Assembly: GCA_902470805.1 (NCBI GenBank) | Contig: CABRHX010000031.1 | Location: 1 to 23,878, forward strand | Origin: an uncultured Collinsella sp. | Lineage (GTDB): Bacteria > Actinomycetota > Coriobacteriia > Coriobacteriales > Coriobacteriaceae | Length of the DNA: 23,878 nt | Direction: 5' to 3' | Part shown: positions 15,161-23,878 of the stretch, in pieces | Layout of the letters: each line of letters starts with the position of its first letter | Numbering within the stretch: position 1 is the first letter of the stretch | The notes under the pieces: model-generated | Database searches by the model: none | What the model was told of the DNA's origin: nothing | Seen by the model: the letters and a program-made list of their open reading frames with translations, nothing else | Made by a program: the position numbers and the translations under genes

Positions 15161-16612
15161 TTACTTTTTGCGGGAATTGGTGAAAGCCATGAGGGCCAGG
15201 CCAATAGCCAACCAGCCGATCACGATGCTCCACTCCACCATGTTGAGGGAGGCGGGAGAGAACGGAATCACGAGCAGGCCGATGATGATGGCGCAGGCAG
15301 CGATAGCGAGGCCGATGCCAAACTTGCCGCCGGGCACCTCGTAGGGACGAGGCAGGTCGGGCTCGGTGAAGCGCATGCGCAGGCAGGCGAGGGCGACCAT
15401 GCCGCAGGAGAAGATGAAGGCGAGAGCCGACACGTTGGTCAGAGGGATAAGCATGTTCTTGCCCAGGAACGGACCGACGACGGTGATGACGCCCAGAACA
15501 ACGCAGGCGAGCTTGGGAGCGCCGGACTTGGGGTCGACCTCGGCGAACTTCTCGGGCAGCTGGCCCTTGCGGCCCATGGCGAGCATGATGCGGCTCGTTG
15601 CGCCGTAGAAGGAGTTCATCGGGCCCATGGGTCCAAGCGTGGCGATGACGAGCATGGCCAGGTACAGGAGCATGTTGATGCCCTTGAGACAGGCAAGCGC
15701 GGGAACCGGGCTCTTAACAAACTCATGCCAGTCGAGAATGGTACCGAACGAGTAGATGCAGACCATGTAGAAACCGCCGGCGGCCAGCAGGGCCAGGGAG
15801 ATGATCTTGCCGAACTTGTTCCAGTTGAGGCCCTCGGCTGCTTCCTCAGCCTGCTGAGGAATGGTGTCGAAGCCGGCGTAGAAGAACGGGGTCAGAACCA
15901 GGACCGACACGATGCCGGCGAACAGGCTGGCGCCCTCGGTCGCGGCCTTGCCGCCGCCGGCACCGGTGACCTGGGAGAACACGGGCATGGCGTTGTCCGG
16001 CGAGCCGGTGAACAGCGAGACGCCCATGGCGAGCAGCATGCCGCAGAGCAGAGCCTTGGTCAGGAAGGCCTGGAGCTTGGCGGCCGAGCTGGCACCGCGG
16101 AAGTTGAGGAAGATGACGTAGACTGCAAAGCCGAGCGCGATCAGCGTCGGGAACAGGTAAACGTCGGCGCCCAGGATGGTGTAGAGCTTGACGGCGCGCA
16201 GCCACTCAAGACCGGGCAGGCTGCCGAACATCTCGGACACGAGGGTCGAGATGGCGATGGCCTCCCACGGGCACAGGATGCCGTTGCCCAGGGCAAGGAG
16301 CCAACCGGTGATGTAGCTCAGCGTACGGCCAAAGCTACGATCGACGTACTCGACGATGCCGCCCGAGATGGGGATGGCAGCCGTGAGCTCACCGAAAACA
16401 GCTCCGACGGGCACGAGGAAGATTGCACCCAAGAGGAATGCGATCATAGCGGGAACGGGACCGCCGCCCACGACCATCCAGTCGCCGACCTGCAGAACCC
16501 AGCCGGTGCCGATGATGGCACCAAAACCGATGGTAAAGAAGTTCCAGAGCGAGAGCGTTTTCTTCATGCCGCCGTTATCCTCGACTGCAACCTCTGCGTT
16601 CTTGTCCGCCAT
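15161..16612 (-). CDS. APC-family amino acid permease
   Basis: A 483-residue polytopic membrane protein of the amino acid-polyamine-organocation superfamily. About twelve hydrophobic segments are present. The first helix region has the family signature FFTIGFGAIIGTGWVLQ, where the unwound Gly-rich stretch binds the substrate backbone; other typical segments are IPISGGIVEYVDRSFG and GPMGPMNSFYGATSRIMLAMGR. ATG 16612 has AGGAGGGG four bases upstream and begins MADKNAEVAVED; a longer frame to 16651 lacks a site. It probably imports an amino acid or related amine, and the amidohydrolase downstream suggests that the cargo or a derivative is hydrolysed inside. Which amino acid cannot be told from sequence. 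Confidence 0.93.
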   Translation of the reverse strand: MADKNAEVAVEDNGGMKKTLSLWNFFTIGFGAIIGTGWVLQVGDWMVVGGGPVPAMIAFLLGAIFLVPVGAVFGELTAAIPISGGIVEYVDRSFGRTLSYITGWLLALGNGILCPWEAIAISTLVSEMFGSLPGLEWLRAVKLYTILGADVYLFPTLIALGFAVYVIFLNFRGASSAAKLQAFLTKALLCGMLLAMGVSLFTGSPDNAMPVFSQVTGAGGGKAATEGASLFAGIVSVLVLTPFFYAGFDTIPQQAEEAAEGLNWNKFGKIISLALLAAGGFYMVCIYSFGTILDWHEFVKSPVPALACLKGINMLLYLAMLVIATLGPMGPMNSFYGATSRIMLAMGRKGQLPEKFAEVDPKSGAPKLACVVLGVITVVGPFLGKNMLIPLTNVSALAFIFSCGMVALACLRMRFTEPDLPRPYEVPGGKFGIGLAIAACAIIIGLLVIPFSPASLNMVEWSIVIGWLAIGLALMAFTNSRKK

Positions 16613-16972
16613 TGTTCCCCTCCTTTCCTTTTTGACGCCCCTTGACGTCACCCCTTGCGCGGTCTGTTTTGCCGCGCTCTTTTATTTCGTGGCTTTAAGA
16701 TACGGCCTTGGCGCAGCAGCTCCGCTTGTAGCTCGACCGAAGGCAGAACTGCAAAACGAGCGGCGTCGTTTTTGGGACGAACGGCACGGTTTGCCGCTCA
16801 TTGTTGCCGCCCGTCCGACGGGCGTACGCTCATCGGACGCATATAGAGATGTTTTTGAGGCCGTGTGTTTTGCGCCTTTCGTACCGTTTACCGAGCTTTT
16901 GACGCGCAGACCCATTTGTTGCACATCTTTTTTGTAGGATGGACAGGTTATACATGAGACAAGGCGGTACGA
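16613..16972. other. Divergent intergenic region between the permease and the peptidase
   Basis: No gene is seen. The region must carry promoters in both directions, but I cannot identify either firmly. It holds two spaced TTGACG direct repeats (16632-16637 and 16642-16647, the second within the palindrome TGACGTCA), a GCGCGG/CCGCGC hairpin (16657-16675) followed by T-rich DNA on the + strand, and a palindrome CGCCCGTCcGACGGGCG at 16808-16824. Confidence 0.5.
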
Positions 16973-18004
16973 ATGGCATACGGATACAACGACGGTGATC
17001 AACGGCGACAAAGCGTTCGCCTTGCTGGCCGTACCACGCCTACGCCCAGAAGTGCCACGAGCAGCAATCGCAACGCCTCCAAGAGCAACCCAGGCCTTCG
17101 TCTCGGCAGCAGGCAAGCAGAACACGGCAGAGTGGCCGTCCGAGCACGGGCACAAGCGCGCAGCAAGATAGCCGCTTGGGCGCGCACTCGACAGCGTCAG
17201 GCCGAGGTTCCGCAACTGCGCCGCAACGGCGCACGTCAGTCCGGCATCCATATCAACCGCTTCTTTTCGCATCCCCAAGGCGGACGCGACGGCAAGCCTT
17301 ACCGCTCGACATCGCACGTGAATGCCCCCGCCCTGCCGGCCCGTCGACTTCGCCTCGCACTGTGCTCTATCCTCACCTGTCTGGTCTTTGTGCTTATGAG
17401 CTCCTGTATGTCCCATGGCTCGGCCGGTCTCGAGCCCACCGCCGAGGACAAGCTGCTCAAGGCCCCCGTCGCGCCCGGTTATTCTTTCGCCTTTTCGACC
17501 CCGCGCTCGCAATGGCAAGCCGGCACGATGCCCCATATCTATCAGATCGACCCTGCGTGGTCGGAGCTGCCTTACGCCGGCGGCACCATCCGCCAAAATG
17601 CCTGCGGGCCCACGTGCCTCACCATGGTCTACATCTTTAAGACGGGACGCACCGATATGACCCCCGTCGATATGTGCGCGCTTTCCGAGGTGGGCAATTA
17701 CGCCCCCACCGGTGCAACCGAATGGTCGTTTATGACGAGCGGCGCGTGGCAGTTGGGACTTAACGGAACGGAGCTCCATAACGATCGCGACTCGATGACT
17801 CAGGCGCTGCGTTCGGGAGCGCCCGTCATCGCCGCCGTTCGACCGGGCACCTTTACCAGCGTTGGACACTACATCGTGCTTTACGGTATTGACGACGCCG
17901 ACCAGATTGGAGTCTTCGATCCCAACTCGGCCAGCCGCAGCGCCCGCCGCTGGGGCGTCGTAGAGGTCCTTAACGAAGTCGAAGCCATGTGGGCCTACTA
18001 CTAG
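16973..18004 (+). CDS. Membrane-anchored C39-like cysteine peptidase
   Basis: A 343-residue protein and the only + strand gene. Residues 1-125 are basic and low in complexity (many Arg, Ser, Gln). A single hydrophobic segment at about 126-146 follows. The rest is a papain-like C39 domain with the catalytic Cys211 in QNACGPTCLTMVY, His299 in SVGHYIVLYGI and D316/N318 in VFDPNS. This type (peptidase C39_2) includes bacteriocin-processing and uncharacterised extracellular peptidases; the catalytic domain should lie outside the cell. AAGGCGG is five bases before ATG 16973. Codon structure and motifs show this frame is the real one, not the long opposing frame on the minus strand. The segment LMSSC at 141-145 resembles a lipobox, so an internal start (GTG at V116) giving a lipoprotein is a weaker alternative. 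Confidence 0.82.
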   Translation: MAYGYNDGDQRRQSVRLAGRTTPTPRSATSSNRNASKSNPGLRLGSRQAEHGRVAVRARAQARSKIAAWARTRQRQAEVPQLRRNGARQSGIHINRFFSHPQGGRDGKPYRSTSHVNAPALPARRLRLALCSILTCLVFVLMSSCMSHGSAGLEPTAEDKLLKAPVAPGYSFAFSTPRSQWQAGTMPHIYQIDPAWSELPYAGGTIRQNACGPTCLTMVYIFKTGRTDMTPVDMCALSEVGNYAPTGATEWSFMTSGAWQLGLNGTELHNDRDSMTQALRSGAPVIAAVRPGTFTSVGHYIVLYGIDDADQIGVFDPNSASRSARRWGVVEVLNEVEAMWAYY

Positions 18005-18132
18005 TCGTTGGGGACAGACTTATAGTCATTGGGGACAGACTTAAATGAGTGCTCGTTGGGGACAACCCTTGCGGACGCCACTCATGGCGGCCAGACAGAA
18101 CCGTCCCCAAGTGCCGGGTTCCCAATGACTAG
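18001..18132. repeat. REP-like repeat cluster with TTGGGGACA units
   Basis: Three direct copies of YRTTGGGGACA begin near 18006, 18027 and 18053, the first two 21 bases apart. An inverted copy ends the cluster: CCGTCCCCAA at 18101-18110 and GTTCCCAATGACTAG at 18118-18132 mirror CTAGTCGTTGGGGAC at 18001-18015. The 15-base piece GTCCCCAAGTGCCGG (18103-18117) recurs at 23806-23820. The left unit overlaps the stop codon of the peptidase gene. Confidence 0.7.
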
Positions 18133-18141
18133 GTGAACAGC

Positions 18142-18174
18142 AAAAGCCCCGCAGTCGGAGCGGACCGCGGGGCT
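18142..18174 (-). terminator. Terminator downstream of carbamate kinase
   Basis: On the minus strand AGCCCCGC (18167-18174) pairs with GCGGGGCT (18145-18152), with further GTC/GAC pairing inside the loop, and is followed by TTTTG. A second GC-rich hairpin, GGGCGCC/GGCGCCC at about 18195-18214, sits between it and the stop codon. Confidence 0.8.
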
Positions 18175-18239
18175 CATGAAGAGAGGCTAGTTTGCGGGCG
18201 CCTTGCCTGGCGCCCACGAGAGAGGCAACGGAGTAGAGG

Positions 18240-19202
18240 CTACTCGTGGATGCGGGTACCGGAGAGGCCGGCCATGGTCTCGGCGGCCTTGTCCAGGGCA
18301 CCGATGATGCAGGTGCGGCCCTTGCGGGAACGGGCGAACTTGATGGCGGCGCGGACCTTGGGCTCCATGGAACCCTTGCCGAACTGGCCCTCGTCGGCCA
18401 GGCGCTCGGCCTCGTCGGCGGTGATGTCCTCGAGCTCCTCCTGGTTGGGCTTGCCAAAGTTGATGGCGACATGCTCAACGGCGGTCAGCAGGAACAGAAC
18501 GTCGGCGTCGCAGTCCTCAGCCAGCAGCTCGCCGCCCAGGTCCTTGTCGATGACGGCGGGAACGCCCTTGTAGCAGCCCTTGTTCTCGTAGTCGCGGACG
18601 ACGGGGATGCCGCCGCCACCGCAGGCGATGACGATGAACTCGTTGTCGAGCAGGTTGAGGATGGAGTCAGCCTCGACGATCTTCTTGGGATCGGGGGAAG
18701 CGACGACGCGACGCCAGCCGCGGCCGGAATCCTCGACGAAGACCTTGGAGGGATCCTCGGCCATGAACTCCTTGGCCTGCTCCTCGGTGTAGAAGGGTCC
18801 GATCGGCTTGGTCGGGTTCTTGAACGCGGGATCATCCGGATCGCACTCGATCTGGGTGACGACGGTGGCGGCGTGCCAACGCTTATAGCGCTTGTGCATC
18901 TCGCGGCCGATGCCCTGCTGCAGGTGATAACCAATGTAGCCCTGGGACATGGCGCCGCACTCGGGCAGCGGCATCTCGGGGGTACCGATGGCATCGTGGG
19001 CAGCGGCGAAGGCGTTCTGGATCATGCCGACCTGCGGGCCGTTGCCGTGGGTGATGATGATCTCATTGCCCTGCTCGATGAGACCGAGGAGAGCGTGGGC
19101 GGTGTTGCTCACGGCCTCGATCTGCTCGACGGGGTTGTTGCCGAGGGCGTTGCCGCCAAGGGCGACGACAATACGATCGGGCTTGCCAAGAGGCTTAGAC
19201 AT
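18240..19202 (-). CDS. arcC: Carbamate kinase
   Basis: Carbamate kinase catalyses carbamoyl phosphate + ADP to ATP + carbamate, the ATP-yielding last step of arginine deiminase, agmatine and related fermentations. The 320-residue length is normal. It has the amino acid kinase fold signatures: VVALGGNAL (12-20), the carbamoyl-phosphate region THGNGPQVG (51-59), RRVVASPDPKKIVE, NEFIVIACGGGGIPVV and the nucleotide-site DKDLGGELLA. ATG 19202 has AAAGGA eight bases upstream and starts MSKPLGK; the frame extends upstream without a site. The gene stands alone: no arginine deiminase or ornithine carbamoyltransferase is in the window, so its carbamoyl phosphate must come from an enzyme encoded elsewhere. 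A 650-base non-coding region precedes it. Confidence 0.96.
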   Translation of the reverse strand: MSKPLGKPDRIVVALGGNALGNNPVEQIEAVSNTAHALLGLIEQGNEIIITHGNGPQVGMIQNAFAAAHDAIGTPEMPLPECGAMSQGYIGYHLQQGIGREMHKRYKRWHAATVVTQIECDPDDPAFKNPTKPIGPFYTEEQAKEFMAEDPSKVFVEDSGRGWRRVVASPDPKKIVEADSILNLLDNEFIVIACGGGGIPVVRDYENKGCYKGVPAVIDKDLGGELLAEDCDADVLFLLTAVEHVAINFGKPNQEELEDITADEAERLADEGQFGKGSMEPKVRAAIKFARSRKGRTCIIGALDKAAETMAGLSGTRIHE

Positions 19203-19525
19203 TGCTGGAATCCTTTCTGTAAAAGGCCTACAACCCATTAATAACCCGCGTCCGTGCGATACGCGAGTTTATTAAGGTTTATATTCTCTTTATCGCTCAT
19301 TTTATTCATTTTGAAAATAGCGGAACGGTGAACGGTCGTTTTTATCCGCTCAGCGTACAGAACTCCAGCTCAGACATATCTACGTAATTTACGTGCGACT
19401 TTATTTAAATGAAGCGAGGATTATGTCGGATTATGCAAACTACATCTCTGCTAAACACAAAACAGACAGCGCAATATCTTACTCGCACTATACGAGATTC
19501 TATGCACATATAAGTCGAGTATGCA

Positions 19526-19549
19526 CCCCTGCAAAAACAAGGGGCTTTT
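19526..19549 (+). terminator. Weak intrinsic terminator on the + strand
   Basis: CCCCT (19526-19530) pairs with AGGGG (19540-19544) around a 9-base A-rich loop, followed by CTTTT. The stem is short, so the call is tentative. No + strand gene upstream accounts for it, which leaves a small RNA starting in 19300-19500 as one explanation. Confidence 0.4.
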
Positions 19550-19721
19550 CATCCAGCATAAGGAATAAAGAAGAGCTCCGAAAAGGCGGCAACAGCCAAG
19601 TCCCCCATCCATCCCCAAAGTGGCGCGAGGTTTCGCGGCAAAGCCGCGAAACAGCGAAAGGGACGGAATACCCGCCAACTACGTCCTTCATCCGCCCACA
19701 CAATCCGAGGACGTAGTCGTA

Positions 19722-19846
19722 GCAGGATCTGAGGGCTGACCTTCGCGGACACTCCGCAGGACGAAAGAACCCCCGCCGCACGTAGTGCGCAGCGGGGGTT
19801 CTTTCATGTCCGAGGACGTCCGCGAAGGTCAGCCCTCAGATCCTGC
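19722..19846. repeat. Large nested inverted repeat D after PFOR
   Basis: Outer arms GCAGGATCTGAGGGCTGACC... (19722-19750) and 19818-19846 are exact complements over 29 bases. Inside, GAAAGAACCCCCGC (19763-19776) and GCGGGGGTTCTTTC (19792-19805) pair over 14 bases, with CGCAC/GTGCG at the tip. The inner hairpin ends in TTCTTTC on both strands and may terminate PFOR transcripts. The outer arm begins about ten bases from the PFOR stop codon. Confidence 0.9.
19763..19805 (-). terminator. Probable PFOR terminator inside repeat D
   Basis: A 14-bp GC-rich stem is extended at its tip by CGCAC/GTGCG, and each arm carries GGGGGTTCTTTC on its outgoing strand. The U-rich tract is interrupted by a C, but the stem is strong and lies about 50 bases after the PFOR stop codon. 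It is symmetrical, so it may work in both directions. Confidence 0.6.
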
Positions 19847-19856
19847 GGTGGGAGAC

Positions 19857-23396
<3,540 letters not shown>

Positions 23397-23878
23397 ATAC
23401 CCCTCTCCTCTCATATAGGTATACAGGCCCCGGCGATCGCCGGGATGTTGGCGTGATGGGATTTTCGCTGTTGCTTCCAATCATCTGGCAGGCAGGCTCA
23501 GCAGCAGGTACATGGCGTGGAGAGAAGGCATGCCGAGGCGAGGAGGGCTGCACGCGCTCCACAAGCCCAGCTACCCGTCTTGCACATGACCGAGCGCCGC
23601 AAAGGCCGCATGCCGGATGCTCCCGGGCACGCCCCGGCGATGGGAAGCGCCCGCAACGGAAATCCGCATGCGGGTTTATTGTACCCCGCCGTCAAGTGTA
23701 ATTTCGGCAAATATAGGCGGGCGGTAAAGGTTTACCTTGGGTGACTGCCAAGGGCCAAAATGGCCCCTCCATCCCTGGGCGACCGGCTCTGGTGCGCCAA
23801 GGAGTGTCCCCAAGTGCCGGCAGAGACGATATGAGCAGGACATAAAAACATTGAGAGCCCCTGCTGCATGAAAGACCG
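23397..23878. other. Intergenic region upstream of PFOR
   Basis: No gene is supported. It holds a perfect 16-base palindrome CCCGGCGATCGCCGGG (23429-23444) about 33 bases before the PFOR start, a palindrome GGTAAAGGTTTACC (23723-23736), a CCTTGG/CCAAGG hairpin (23735-23753), GGCCAAAATGGCC next to it, and the REP-like piece GTCCCCAAGTGCCGG (23806-23820). A TACAAT box on the minus strand near 23678 has no good partner, so the PFOR promoter is not fixed. The leader may be several hundred bases long. Confidence 0.5.
23429..23444. promoter_or_regulatory. Palindrome in the PFOR leader
   Basis: CCCGGCGATCGCCGGG is a perfect 16-base dyad 33 bases upstream of the PFOR start codon, followed on the minus strand by TATACC. 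It could be an operator, or a stable hairpin in the 5' leader that protects the mRNA. Nothing in the window tells these apart. Confidence 0.45.

Larger units (their letters stand above)
19203..19856. other. Long intergenic region upstream of carbamate kinase
   Basis: No gene is convincingly supported over about 650 bases. From about 19260 to 19560 the DNA is clearly AT-richer than the rest of the window and should contain the carbamate kinase promoter. A + strand terminator-like hairpin (19526-19549) interrupts the only + strand frame that has a tolerable ribosome binding site (ATG at 19423). A perfect GTTTCGCGGC/GCCGCGAAAC hairpin lies at 19630-19652, an ACTACGTCC/GGACGTAGT pair at 19678-19717, and the large repeat D at 19722-19846. 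A small RNA is possible but unproven. Confidence 0.5.

Noticed and set aside
15041..16645. A 534-residue + strand frame opposite the permease, and a 490-residue one opposite the amidohydrolase (13605-15077)
   Set aside because: Both are codon-bias shadows of recognised genes, with low-complexity products rich in Gly, Glu, Asp and His, and no family motifs.
16682..17869. A 395-residue minus-strand frame opposite the C39-like peptidase
   Set aside because: The + strand frame has the catalytic Cys, His and Asp motifs and a good ribosome binding site; the minus frame has neither motifs nor a sensible composition.
19393..19716. A possible 107-residue + strand gene upstream of carbamate kinase
   Set aside because: A terminator-like hairpin and a perfect 23-base hairpin fall inside it, and the product has no pattern I recognise. 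A small RNA is as likely as a protein.

Overview
The window looks like a chromosomal segment of a gut Coriobacteriia bacterium, most likely Collinsella or a close relative. This is inferred from gene content and style: GC-rich coding DNA with strong purine-rich ribosome binding sites, a pyruvate:ferredoxin oxidoreductase, rubrerythrin, LytTR-type two-component systems and a recurrent 'TTGGGGACA' intergenic repeat. I had no database access, so the genus is a judgement. All genes but one are on the minus strand; the exception is a C39-type peptidase gene at 16973-18004.

Layout. (1) 1-2101: a + strand terminator from a gene outside the window, then two small minus-strand membrane proteins of unknown function. 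(2) 2102-4168: a redox-stress group read Rrf2-type Fe-S regulator -> MutY-like DNA glycosylase lacking Fe-S cysteines -> rubrerythrin. (3) 4494-5492: a tRNA-Asp gene with promoter and terminator, a very large perfect palindrome, and a YfcE-type phosphodiesterase. (4) 5589-8905: an operon of a family 2 glycosyltransferase, a LytS-like histidine kinase and a LytTR response regulator. (5) 9077-13633: a second, paralogous LytS/LytTR pair followed by a zinc-dependent phospholipase C-like protein and a UMF1/Atg22-like MFS transporter. (6) 13752-16612: an APC-family amino acid permease and a metal-dependent amidohydrolase, probably co-transcribed. (7) 16973-18004: the + strand membrane-anchored C39-like peptidase. 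(8) 18240-19202: carbamate kinase. (9) 19857-23396: pyruvate:ferredoxin oxidoreductase, with about 480 bases of upstream DNA.

How the genes may work together. PFOR (acetyl-CoA and reduced ferredoxin) and carbamate kinase (ATP from carbamoyl phosphate) fit an anaerobe fermenting sugars and amino acids. The permease/amidohydrolase pair probably imports and hydrolyses an amino-acid-like or cyclic amide substrate. The Rrf2/MutY/rubrerythrin group would protect such an oxygen-sensitive metabolism from peroxide and oxidised guanine. The two LytTR systems bracket envelope-related genes (glycosyltransferase, phospholipase-like protein, transporter), suggesting surface or metabolite sensing.

The most unusual structure is non-coding. 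Four long intergenic inverted repeats have stems of 18 to 38 bp that differ in sequence. Two of them share an identical 19-base loop and sit in the same gene-end/palindrome/terminator arrangement. In addition, three genes (the leader genes of both LytTR operons and the phosphodiesterase) have a strong intrinsic terminator only 20-40 bases before the start codon, which suggests attenuation or read-through control. I did not find a clear defence system, prophage, insertion sequence or CRISPR array.
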